Assembly: GCA_014925825.1 (NCBI GenBank)
Contig: JACGCK010000559.1
Span: 1 to 14,697 of the forward strand
Direction: 5' to 3'
DNA: 14,697 nt
Source of the DNA: Pholiota molesta
Lineage: Eukaryota; Basidiomycota; Agaricomycetes; Agaricales; Strophariaceae
In this document: positions 1 to 9,447 of the stretch, piece after piece
Numbering within the stretch: the first letter of the stretch is position 1
Layout: every line of letters begins with the position of its first letter
The notes under the pieces: model-generated
Told to the model about the DNA's origin: nothing
What the model saw: the letters and a program-made list of their open reading frames with translations, nothing else
The model's database searches: none
Made by a program: the position numbers and the translations under genes

Positions 1-359
1 CCACCATTTTGCAAGGTCGCCGCCAGCTTTTGTGGGATCGTGTATGAGGAACAGATCGACGTATTCGAGATCCAATTTAGCGAGCGATGCTTTGAGGGAT
101 TCCTTGACGGTTTGACCCGGAGAAAGAACGTGGAGTTTTGTGGTGACGAAGAGTTCAGAACGCGGTTTTTCCAGAGGCCTTGATTCCTGCGCCAAGGGTA
201 TCTCGTTGTTGTACACCTGTGCGCCATCCAGATGGGTAATGCCCGTTTCAAGAGCAAGCTGAACTAGTTTGGTGGCGTCTTGTTGTAGAGCGCAGTGCCA
301 GTGCCGAAACCTATGGCTGGAATCTTGGCACCAGTGTTGAGTGTAAATGATTTGGACAT
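1..359 (-). pseudogene. Aldo/keto reductase, 5' part, frame-disrupted (pseudogene or sequence error), runs off left edge
   Basis: NADPH-dependent aldo/keto reductase family; in fungi these reduce aldehydes, ketones and sugars in the cytosol. The start is the ATG at 359, giving MSKSFTLNTGAKIPAIGFGTGT, the usual N-terminal beta-strand and 'GFGT' turn. The catalytic tetrad is visible: Asp and Tyr in HLDGAQVYNNE, Lys in FVTTKL and His in FLIHDP. The reading frame must change three times to follow the family: near 277-285 (between ALYNK and DATKLVQ), near 194-199 (before LGAGIKASGK) and near 166-170 in a T5 run (before PRSELFVTTKL). Without these changes translation stops after 31 codons. The last two shifts compensate each other. 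No GT..AG intron explains them. Either the gene is decaying or these are homopolymer sequencing errors. The 3' part is outside the window. Family assignment is firm; substrate is unknown. Confidence 0.8.
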
Positions 360-1276
360 CGCGGTATCGGATAAGAGAAAGATAGGGGCGCGTGAGTTCG
401 CAAGATATCGCGCTTTAAATAATACTCGTTGGCCATGGGTGAGATGACTGAAGCGTCGCGCAATTAACGAGCACATTGCACTTCCGAATCCTACGTCATC
501 ATGGTTGACCAATCATGATTCTTTAGATCACGTGTCGCTATATACATGTGGGAATCCGAATCGGAATTGCATCCGGGTTCTCTTTCTCTTCTTCCCTCAA
601 TCATACAACGCTTCCAGGCCTGACGCTTCCCACCCTAATAAGACCCACCTAAAGCCATGCACGACACTTATTTAAATGGCCCAGCAATCTTAACAGCTTT
701 TTTCATCTTTTAACAAGGCCAGGCGACACGTATACCACATGCAGGCCCGGTCAAATCCCTGTCGGTCCTTCATCTACATCGCCTCAGATCAATTGGCCCA
801 CTCTTTGGCCGGTCATCCTAGTCTGTGGATGAGCATGGTCACCTAGTGTTCCGACATTTTTGTTACTGCATTGCTGAAGCAGTGATTTACTTATCTCATT
901 AATTGTCCTGTAACCCCTCATTTCCAATTAACTTTGCATGTTATCAACGCGCTACTAGGAATACGAACCTTGAAAACATTACTGGTCTATTTAGTATGAT
1001 GTACATACTCTGTTTTGTTCCTTGTTGAATAAATCCACTTGCACAATTGGAGTGCTTACATGTACAGATGTCTGCAGTTTGATTTCTTTAGCATGCGCAT
1101 TGTGAGAATTTTTTGGATTCTATGACCCATGTGCCATGGATATATGTAGGTCAGTATGTGGCTTTTATGACCTGTAACTGCTCTGGAGTGGCTCTAGGGC
1201 CAACTACATACGAGGCTCCACCTTATCATTATCGACTCCTGCCGAAACGATAAGGAACAAGACGGCGACCGCAAAG
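360..1276. other. Intergenic region, upstream of the aldo/keto reductase
   Basis: No coding exon is recognisable on either strand. On the reductase side there is a TATA-like ATTTAAAG (minus strand, 413-420, about 55 bp before the ATG), a TGACGTA CRE-like site (minus strand, 492-498), an inverted CCAAT box (509-513) and a palindromic CACGTG (529-534). These are simple motif matches and may be fortuitous. The remainder up to the transposon-like element shows no repeat or RNA gene that I can see. Confidence 0.5.
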
Positions 1277-1282
1277 GAACAC
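1277..1282. repeat. Candidate target-site duplication, left copy (GAACAC)
   Basis: The six bases GAACAC lie directly before the left inverted-repeat end TATGGCG and recur directly after the right end CGCCATA at 2627-2632. The match stops at six bases (the next left base is G, whereas extension on the right fails). Confidence 0.75.
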
Positions 1283-1677
1283 TATGGCGTTTAATCTGTA
1301 CAAAAAATAAATCCCACACCTATTTTGATATCCCCAGAAACTTAGTGCATTTTTTCATGTTTTCTCCAGTTTATGAGGTCATTTCAGGAAATCAAGTTGG
1401 GGCTCAAAGTTGCGGGATTTTGAAGAGTTTCCGCGACTTTCCAACCAAATCCCGCGACTTTCATCCCGCGACCCTTGCACAAGTTAAATTTCTCACTTTT
1501 TAAAACCGGATACCTCCCCCATATTAAGATTCCAAGCTATGTTTTTTCCGCTACTTTTGAGAGCCTACAGTCCCGCGACTTTCAGACGTTCAGCAATCCC
1601 GCGACTTGCGAAACTGGCGCATCTCTAGCCGACGGCGATCAATCCGGCACATCAAGCCGATACCAGCACTGCCACAC
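1283..1677 (+). repeat. Left terminal inverted repeat
   Basis: Pairs with the complement of 2235-2626 from the outermost base to CAGCACTGCCACAC, after which similarity ends abruptly. It contains five copies of a CCCGCGACTTT-type motif in the same direction at 1431-1440, 1451-1460, 1465-1472, 1572-1581 and 1598-1607. The third copy reads CCCGCGACCC here but keeps the T's in the right arm. Confidence 0.9.
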
Positions 1678-1794
1678 TAGCGTTGAGCGCTACCCATGAT
1701 CGCAATGTCAAGTCCACTGTCTTCGTTACCAGATCCCTACTCTTCATTGCATGACTCTAAATATTTAACTTTTCTTCGCCCACCTTCGTTGCCA

Positions 1795-1882
1795 TATCTC
1801 TTACTACGTGCAACAAAGGTGTGTCCTTTCCCCATAAAATCCATTCATTGTATTTTGCTTACTATCTCTTACTACGTGCAAC
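1795..1882. repeat. 20-bp direct repeat inside the element (1795-1814 and 1863-1882)
   Basis: Two identical 20-mers (TATCTCTTAC...GTGCAAC) 68 bp apart, in the unique middle of the transposon-like element. The flanks of the two copies differ, so this is not a longer tandem duplication. Confidence 0.85.
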
Positions 1883-2234
1883 GAAAACATTTTTGTGTCA
1901 CTTCCGTCTGATTTCAGTAAGGCCTGCGAGCATGCCGGCTGTTCAATCACTACTATCTTGTAATGTACACTAAGTATAAGGAAACGGACCCGGTCCATTG
2001 CGGTCCAGACTTGAATAAAAGAAAATTATCCTCGACGGCGTCGAATTTGTTTACTGCTTTAATCAAGCTTTAATAATATAGTTTAAAATTCAATTTACTG
2101 GTTCTATACCCAAAAATTAAACCAGCTTTACCATCCATTAGATTGTATATTGTCTGCATAAGAATATACCACACAAGCAACACACAAGAGAGCATATCCA
2201 TCGTCGACATGACAGGTGTGGAAGGCGACGCACT

Positions 2235-2626
2235 GTGTGGCAGTGCTGGTATCGGCTTGATGTGCCGGATTGATCGCCGTCGGCTAGAGATGCACCAGTT
2301 TCGCAAGTCGCGGGATTGCTGAACGTCTGAAAGTCGCGGGACTGTAGGCTCTCAAAAGTGGTGGAAAAAACATAGCTTGAAATCTTAATATGGGGAGGTA
2401 TCCGGTTTTAAAAAGTGGAGAAATTTAACTTGTGCAAAAGTCGCGGGATGAAAGTCGCGGGATTTTTGGAAAGTCGCGGAAACTCTTCAAAATCCCGCAA
2501 CTTTGAGCCCCAACTTGATTTCCTGAATTGACCTCACAAACTGGAGAAAACACGAAAAAATGCACTAAGTTTCTGGGGATATCAAAATAGGTGTGGGATT
2601 TATTTTTGTACAGATTAAACGCCATA
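2235..2626 (-). repeat. Right terminal inverted repeat
   Basis: Mirror of the left arm. It carries the subterminal motif as AAGTCGCGGG at 2305-2314, 2331-2340, 2438-2447, 2452-2461 and (AAGTCGCGG) 2471-2479, matching the five left copies one for one. Confidence 0.9.
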
Positions 2627-2632
2627 GAACAC
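2627..2632. repeat. Candidate target-site duplication, right copy (GAACAC)
   Basis: Follows the right element end CGCCATA immediately and equals the six bases in front of the left end (1277-1282). Confidence 0.75.
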
Positions 2633-3065
2633 TGCCTTTGTCCCCAACTCCTTCCAACTTGTAACTCGGGTTCAACTCAACCAAGTATGTATCAACCAGG
2701 TATGCCTGTACTTGTAACGGAACTTAGATGGTAACCAAACCGCAAAGCACGGAAGCCAGCCGAGGGACATTTTTCACTACTAGCCGGCTGCGTTGATGAA
2801 CGTTCGATTCACATTGGCGAGCATTGGAAGGGAGGGAGCAGTGTATGTAGTCAAGCCCAGTTGAAGCCCAGTCACTGTCAAGCCCTGATCTCAGTACAAA
2901 AATTAACCTAGTCAGGAGGCCAGTTACGACATAGCTTTGAAGGCTGTGCTAAGAATACTTAGTATGTATATGAAGGCGAGTCCTCATGCAATGATCATAC
3001 ATCGCACGCATTCAACCTCGTTCTCATCCGCAGTCTAATTACTTTCCATACCCAGCACACTCTTC
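2633..3065. other. Intergenic region, presumed promoter and 5' leader of the SPFH gene
   Basis: No coding sequence is seen. There is no clear TATA box. The last 60 bases before the ATG are rich in C and T, common in fungal leaders. A short cluster of AAGCCC words (about 2854-2886) is the only repetition visible. Confidence 0.4.
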
Positions 3066-5233
3066 ATGCCTTCAAACTTTGGTGATAACTCCACCGTCGT
3101 CGGAGATGCGGCATACAAGCAGTTCAATGGCAAGGAATCTCCTCCCCCTGCGAAGGCACAGATTTCCACGCAAGGCTTTACCGGCAAAACTCGAATGAGT
3201 GAATTTACGACCGTTGACTATACAGTCGAAGAGAGGCCATTCTTTATTCCTATTGGAAAGGATGGTGTTATTGCTGCTCTGGAAAAACTTGATCGACAAC
3301 TTCAAGAGGTATTTCAAGTTATATTAGTCTATGAACTCTTTTGAAATTCTGACATATGGTATCGTATTCTTTCAGTCAGGGCGCACAAAACTTCTTTCCA
3401 AGAAACGCCCAACGGACTGGACAGGAAGAGAAGTTGTGCCTGGTCAACTAGGTCTTATTAATCATGGGTGGGCCTCATTCTCTGCGAAGCTCTGACAGTT
3501 GTTGATCTACTATGTCATGCAGTGGGTCGCCGAAGGTCTTGACCAAGCCAGGCCGATATCCTAGTTTTCCGCTTCGTAACTGGTGGGCACGTACGTGGTG
3601 CGGAACTACAGGATGTACGTTTCTTTCTTCCAAGGCCCGACATTGACTTATTCAGGCGATACTCTTTCCTACAGTGTCCGACACCGTAATCGACTTCCAA
3701 GGTCTGACGGTGGTACAAGTATCGCAGAATCAAGCCGCTGTCGTTTCTGATCCCCAGAATCATATCTTTGTGATCAAGAACTCTGGGTTTGTTGCCTATG
3801 CAATTGAAGGAACATACGATGTTCTCTCCATCGTTGATCAGACTCATCTTCCAAATGTTGTCAAAGACAAACTTACTGGAGTAACTCTTGGATCTACCCA
3901 CGAGGTCAAGATGAAGAGCAACGTCGGCGGCCACCAACAAAAGGAATACGTCGTTGCCACATTGTCAGTTTTTTTATATCTACCCCGGACAAGATAGACC
4001 CATCTGATACTGTTTTGTACATAGCTTGAACATTCCAGCCAGTAACTGCGCTATATTGCAACGCGGTGATGATTTGGAGCTTCTTGGAGCAGGCCAGTCC
4101 GTAATCACCAACCCAAGCGTGACCCTTCGCGGCCTTTTCACGTTAGGAGAGAACCAATTGGAGATGCCTACCAAGGACATGTATGTTTTCCTTATTTTCA
4201 TGTATCTATTCATATCGTTGAATGATCTTAATCTTAGCTTTACCCGTGACCAAGTACCTGTCAAACTGACGATCTACCTCAAATGGCAGCTCACCGAACC
4301 TCTCAAACTTACTACGCATGGATATAACACTCCTTATGACGCACTCCGGGACAAAACTCAGTCGATCCTCACGCAAATCGTAGCCCATCTTGATTATTCG
4401 TCGATGGTCAAACAACGATCGTTGGGTCCGGATAATATGGAAGATGGAAGTGACCCATCGTCGGCTTTCCTGGACGCTCTGAGAAGCAGAGCCATGGACG
4501 ACATGCACGAAGCTGCACTGGAATATGGTATCATTCTCAAAGATCTTGGTATGTATTAACATATGTTTTCATGGACAAATTTCTGACAATGATACTATAG
4601 CCGTCATTGACCGTCAATTCAAGGGAGAGATCGCGGCCACGATGGACAAGCTCACCAGTAAGTAGACCAGCTACAGTCATACGTGATATTTTCTGATTTA
4701 ACGCCTTTGTAGCCCGTGCCTTGCAAGCACAAGTTGAAGCTGCAGTAAGTTCGAAATATTCATATCGCTGGATTGTCAAGTGACAATTATGTCCCTAGAA
4801 CGTCGACAGAGAAAATAGCAACAAGGTCAAGCAGGAGGAGGGTGCGCTTTCCGTGACCAGAATCAAAGCCCAGGCAGCAAATACCCAAGCCGACGCTGAA
4901 GCATATCGTGTCATTACTGCTGCCAAAGCGCAGGCACAGAAATTGAAAATCGAGGCTGAAGCGCAGGCAGAGGCCACACGTTTGACCGCTGAGGCAGAAG
5001 CCAACGCCGTCCGCACCAAGGCCCAAGCAGACGCTGAAGTCATCGACCAGTTCGCGCGTGAGATGGAAATGCGCCGTATGGAGGTCGCAAGGGTTCGGGC
5101 CTTTGGGTCCAAGACTGTCTTCGTCCCTTCCGAAGCTGCGGGCGCCCAAATGGGTAATGCCATGGCTTTGGGAATGGCTGCATCATTGGGCGCGCAAGCA
5201 TCTCATTCTCAAACTTCTCAGCTGACGCGATAA
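3066..5233 (+). CDS. SPFH/band 7 (prohibitin homology) domain protein, 568 aa, nine exons
   Basis: Likely membrane-associated scaffold of the stomatin/prohibitin/flotillin superfamily; partner and compartment unknown. Exons: 3066-3308, 3376-3467, 3523-3614, 3675-3963, 4025-4180, 4238-4548, 4601-4657, 4713-4744, 4799-5233. Joined they give 1707 nt without a stop, every intron is GT..AG, and the phases fit. Residues 1-100 are a polar N-terminal region. Residues about 100-145 contain PGQLGLINHGG and KPGRYPSFPLRNWW, the turn-rich entry to the domain. The SPFH core (about 150-400) includes NHIFVIKNSGFVAYAIEG, LNIPASNCAILQRG and FTRDQVPVKLTIYLKWQL. Residues about 440-530 are an Ala/Glu/Gln-rich heptad stretch (AEAQAEATRLTAEAEA) predicted to form a coiled coil. 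No transmembrane segment or signal peptide is apparent. The long form with a separate N-terminal region recalls Dictyostelium vacuolins more than stomatins; that comparison is from memory and tentative. Confidence 0.9.
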
Positions 5234-5735
5234 ATGGGCTACCCCTACCACTCCAATTTGTGAAGTTATTCTTGCCTTGTTCTGCGTTCTCCTGCCAAAT
5301 TTCCTTTACCTACCTTACTTTCTGATACCTTATGATTTCCAACCACAGCGCTCCTTTTGCTTCCATATGATTTACGTTCTTTTAAATTTGCAGACTTGTC
5401 AGATACCATTGCACCAATGTGCCATAGTGATTAGTCTGTTGGACTCATTTGTACAGTATAATTACCCATGTCGTTATTACCGTTAATCGATATTGGAGTT
5501 ACGCCAGCGGAGCCGGTGAGAGAAGAGGAGAAAGGAGTCAAGCACGGCAGTTGAGGCCAAGATTGCCATAAACGCGAGCAATGCTGTGGTATTTGTTGAC
5601 GGTTGTTGTCCGAGTCACTCGAGGGCTGCGCGTGTCTTGCTTCGATTGCTGTTCTTGACTATAAACCACTACCGTCCTCCCGCCTCCTCCTTACCAAGCC
5701 CATCTTATCACCCACAGCCCTTCCCTGCACACAGT
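5234..5735. other. Intergenic region: 3' end of the SPFH gene and upstream region of ATG8
   Basis: The first half is T-rich, as expected of a fungal 3' UTR. The second half becomes GC- and purine-rich and then C/T-rich before the ATG8 start. A TATAAA lies at 5660-5665. The long open frame beginning at 5586 runs through ATG8 introns in the wrong frame and is not a gene. Confidence 0.5.
5660..5665 (+). promoter_or_regulatory. Possible TATA box of ATG8
   Basis: TATAAA 71 bp before the ATG8 start codon, followed by a C/T-rich leader. Motif match only; its spacing would imply a short 5' UTR. Confidence 0.4.
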
Positions 5736-6362
<627 letters not shown>

Positions 6363-6966
6363 GCATATGAACTCGGTTCCCTATGTCATCGCATTTATTT
6401 TTGGCTTTTCACCGCCCACATCGAGATAAAGGGAGTTGAACATTGTGCGTAGCAATCATCTATCGTCGCCTCTTCTCCCAGACTACCATTATCTCCGTCC
6501 TGCATACCCTTTCTTTGGCCACCTCTTTTGTATAATATACTTCCTCAATTCAATATATGGCATAAGTTGTACTATCTATCTATCATTGACATTTTCTGCA
6601 AACTGGAGCATTGGATATAATGTATTGCCCGTACCGTGAGATCTGGGTAATTTTTCTATACATTGCATTGATTTTCCAAGTTCTGAATTGTACATTAAGC
6701 GTATGTTTCTGCCCAACACTGTAGCCCGGTAGTGCGCAAAGACTGTTACAGCCAGCACAAAGATACAGCCAGTACAAAGATATTGCAACATTAATAATTG
6801 TAGATATAGATGAGGTCCCTGTATTGATCATAATGAGGGCATGTTATCAACACATAGACTACCGTCGTCGATGCAATGGCGAAGAGAACAGTGAGAATAA
6901 TACCCACATCACTGCAACCCACTATTCGAGAGGATTACGTTCAGAAACGTCTCAAGGATTATTTCA
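6363..6966. other. Convergent intergenic region between ATG8 and RAD57
   Basis: Holds the 3' UTRs of two genes that point at each other. It is AT-rich with several ATA/TATA stretches usable as fungal 3'-end signals on either strand. It contains a 17-bp tandem duplication at 6748-6781. No coding exon is recognised; if the last RAD57 intron is not removed, that gene's stop moves into this region (6909). Confidence 0.5.
6748..6781. repeat. 17-bp tandem duplication
   Basis: ACAGCCAGCACAAAGAT (6748-6764) is followed directly by the same 17 bases with one C-to-T change (6765-6781). Confidence 0.85.
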
Positions 6967-8598
6967 CTATTTCTCAATCGCAATATCCTTGTTGATTGAG
7001 GTCGAGCCCTATCAGATTGTGTGTTTTGTCGGCTAAAGACCGAAGGATTTGGAGAGGGACCCACCTTGATGTCTTTCAGCGGTGCTTGACTTAGTGCTTC
7101 CTCTAATGCATCCCAATCTAAGTTGTCATACGAGTCTTCATTTTCCCAAAGATGATCGTCGCTTTCGACCTCAATAGATTTGCTCATAGCCTTATCCAGA
7201 ATGGCATCTACTGCTGTTGCTGGAGGCTGAATATTATCAGAAACAGCCGCAGTGACATTTTCGTTATCCCCCTTGGAACCAGTGCGCCTGATGGTATATG
7301 CGTTGTTTGCCAGAGGCATGAAAGGTGAATTATTGTCGGGTAGGATGGAAACACCGACTTCTGTGACAACATAATCGAGTGAGAAGGGCAAGCAAACGTT
7401 GCTAAAAATCACGCTTAAACGTCGGATCAGTGTGGGTTGCTGCTCGTCCTCTACTGCTGGCGGCGTAGAAGTTCCAGCGTAGTCGTTCAAACGCACTCGT
7501 TTCGGAAGTTCCTCGCTATTGAGATACTTGCGTCTGCCAGTTCGACTGAGCATTATCCTGGTATTGACTTGGTTGGCCCAGACAAGTCCGAGAGTGGCTT
7601 CTTTGGTCCTTTCGCCGAAGAATTCTGCCGTGTTGAACCATCGCGATTGAAAACCGTACGACAGGCTTGGCTGATCACTTTGTTGATGGTTAGGCCGGTT
7701 AAATGAATCAATCACCTCGTTGAGAACCAGAACTGCAAGATTATGGACACGCGCAAGCTCATGGAGAGTAGCGGAGATGCTCGTGAGGTCTCTAGAACGT
7801 TGGACTAGCGTGGAAGTCGTGGTTTTATCGTTATAATGAAATAGCTCTGCCAATGCATCAATCACGAGCAACTTGATTGGTTTGCCTCCTGGCTTGGATT
7901 TGTGCTCCTCGACGAAAGAAGGGACCATATCTGAGAGCACATGTTGAAGCAGAGCAGCTGTTGGAGTAGCGAGCGTGTGTACATGTGAAAGACTACAGGA
8001 GGAGGAATATAAACGTTCATTGGTCTCAGCAATCTGGAGAAGCCGTGCAGTAGGTAGCTTCGAAGATGTTGTCAAGTAGCAGGTGGAGGCGCCCAGGCCC
8101 CCCAAATCTTGCGGTGCTTGGACAAATAGAGATAATTGCAGGGCAAATTGAGTTTTTCCTGCAGCGCTGGAAGGGAAAATAAGCCACACAGTATGCGGCC
8201 ACTTTCTGATATAGGACGTACCTTTCTCCAACAACCTCCCATACCATCCCTGTCCTGATACCCCCTCCAAGCGCGTCATCCAATGTTTTATCTCCGGTAG
8301 TAAATACTTCTCCTTGTCTGCTACAATTATCGAGTCGCTCCAGTTTAGGAGAGGCAGTAGCACTGAGCACAATGTCCACAATTCTCTTGGCCTCCAGCGG
8401 TGAGACTCTGCATCGTTTTGCAATATCTTGTGTTGGGGTCAGTAGAAGATCCGCAACCGTCTGAAATTTGCCTGGAGGGGAGGTAAGTTTCAGCGCAAGA
8501 AGCTTGTGTAAGCGCAAATGGAATACACCTTTCTTCAACGAAGCTATCTCGGAGTCCTTCAAGCCATGTTTGTTGAACGGAACATTGAGATCCGACAT
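6967..8598 (-). CDS. RAD57: RAD51 paralogue, Rad57/XRCC3-like DNA repair ATPase, about 506 aa
   Basis: RecA-fold ATPase expected to act in the nucleus with a Rad55-type partner, helping Rad51 load on single-stranded DNA during homologous recombination. Exons on the minus strand: 8598-8222, 8166-7065, 7008-6967. The first intron (8221-8167, 55 nt) is certain because it joins the P-loop. Residues 1-90 form a helical N-terminal region of the RAD51-paralogue type (VADLLLTPTQDIAKRCRVSP). Then come GDKTLDDALGGGI, Walker A GESAAGKT (124-131), Walker B LLVID (225-229), and LGLVWANQVNTRIMLSRTGR, a stretch typical of Rad57/XRCC3. The C-terminal part is long and acidic (LWENEDSYDNLDWDALEEAL). The last intron (7064-7009, 56 nt) is less certain: if kept, the frame stays open to 6909 (544 aa). 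ATG8 converges on the 3' side; the ABC transporter diverges on the 5' side. XRCC3-like is an equally good label. Confidence 0.85.
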
Positions 8599-8758
8599 GG
8601 GGCTTAGAAATAGTGATTGGGATGTCGTGAGGAGAAGATCATATAAAGCTGTCGTAGCGTGGTCTTGGACTTCAAGGTGTCTTACTGTAACAGAGTGATT
8701 TCATGAGCACGACAAGAGCACCTCGCCATCCAGTGCTTGCAGACTGCAACTGTCAAGA

Positions 8759-8764
8759 ACGCGT
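8759..8764. promoter_or_regulatory. ACGCGT, MCB-type site upstream of RAD57 (proximal)
   Basis: MluI cell-cycle box core, about 160 bp upstream of the RAD57 ATG. In yeasts this hexamer is bound by the MBF/DSC1 factor and drives G1/S expression of replication and repair genes. Function here is inferred from the motif alone. Confidence 0.45.
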
Positions 8765-8832
8765 CGGTCGTTTTGCTGTCGTTGATAGATTATATTGAAT
8801 TTAATGTTGATTTGTGCGAAGTCAACTTTCTC

Positions 8833-8838
8833 ACGCGT
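8833..8838. promoter_or_regulatory. ACGCGT, MCB-type site upstream of RAD57 (middle)
   Basis: Second identical palindromic hexamer, 74 bp from the first and about 235 bp from the RAD57 start. Confidence 0.45.
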
Positions 8839-9200
8839 GACCGATGTCCATGAGGGAAGCCAGGGGATGGACACATCCATGTCGTAATTAATCTCCTTTG
8901 CTCAGCGCAATTCCCTTGTGTTCACGATGAAGTGACTCGGATGATTCATACGATGTCGGTGCCGACCGACGCTCACTGTCCAGGCTCTCTATGAACGCCA
9001 GAACTGTTCTCACCGCCGCTATGTATATCCAGTGATAAGAGTCAAGACGAAATAAGGAGACACGCATCAAGCTTAAGAGGTTCCTAACTGAATGAAAAAG
9101 AGTGGTGGCCTGGGCTTCAAGTGCTCCAGTTGACTCATTGGAATCCTAAAAGTAGTCAGGTACATCCATTTCCTCCTCGACCATTCATTTACTCACAAGG

Positions 9201-9206
9201 ACGCGT
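9201..9206. promoter_or_regulatory. ACGCGT, third MCB-type hexamer
   Basis: Nearer the transporter gene: 22 bp before its TATA box and about 240 bp before its ATG. It could serve either gene or neither. Confidence 0.3.
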
Positions 9207-9227
9207 TATTCAGCCAAGATACTTAAG

Positions 9228-9239
9228 TATATATAAAAG
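9228..9239 (+). promoter_or_regulatory. TATA box of the ABC transporter gene
   Basis: TATATATAAAAG, a near-ideal TATA element about 210 bp before the ATG at 9448, on the coding strand. The transcription start would then lie roughly 9260-9330, giving a 5' UTR of somewhat over 100 nt. Confidence 0.55.
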
Positions 9240-9447
9240 TACACGCGCCCACCATATGACACCTCTTGATAGCCTTCGTGTTGAACGGGGCTAACTTGGT
9301 TCGGGCTTTATTTATAACTCCCATCTATGCAAAGCCCGTATAAGATCCCCCACAGCCTCCGCTTTCTGAACACGCATTTCACGTAGCAACCTCCGGATTC
9401 TCTGCCAGAATTATACCATACCGTTGAGCTGGATCTTTCGGCCTGAC

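Larger units (their letters stand above)
1283..2626. mobile_element. Non-autonomous DNA transposon-like element with long terminal inverted repeats
   Basis: A 1344-bp unit whose ends are perfect mirror images (TATGGCGTTTAATC... and its complement). The two arms (1283-1677 and 2235-2626) pair over about 395 nt with roughly 13 differences, about half of them one- or two-base indels. The unit is flanked by the direct repeat GAACAC. The middle, 1678-2234, is unique, partly AT-rich and has no transposase-like reading frame; the short open frames across the arms are chance. It resembles a foldback or MITE-like element mobilised in trans by a transposase elsewhere. Superfamily cannot be fixed from the sequence: a 6-bp duplication does not fit hAT (8), MULE (about 9) or PIF/Harbinger (3). 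An alternative reading is a TA duplication with ends TGGCG..CGCCA, which would leave the GAACAC pair as coincidence. Confidence 0.87.
8599..9447. other. Divergent promoter region shared by RAD57 and the ABC transporter gene
   Basis: 849 bp between two outward-facing start codons with no recognisable exon. It contains three ACGCGT hexamers and, on the transporter side, a strong TATA box (both listed separately). The 60-codon open frame on the minus strand at 8888-9070 has no recognisable domain and I do not call it a gene. Confidence 0.6.

Noticed and set aside
1475..2625. Several short open frames inside the transposon-like element, as possible transposase remnants
   Set aside because: They mostly mirror each other in the two inverted arms, show no DDE-type motif and code for unstructured sequence.
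1283..2626. Tc1/mariner element with TA duplication (TA|TGGCG..CGCCA|TA)
   Set aside because: It would leave the adjoining GAACAC on both sides unexplained; a six-base match at exactly these positions is unlikely by chance.
4787..5163. Two long overlapping minus-strand open frames of about 120 codons
   Set aside because: They lie antisense to the low-complexity coiled-coil exon of the SPFH gene; the Ala- and Ser-rich or Leu- and Gly-rich translations are by-products of its codon pattern.
7437..7706. 89-codon plus-strand open frame inside RAD57
   Set aside because: Antisense to the RecA-fold exon, whose translation is clearly conserved.
8888..9070. 60-codon minus-strand open frame between RAD57 and the ABC gene
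   Set aside because: No recognisable motif, no splice context and it lies in the shared promoter region.
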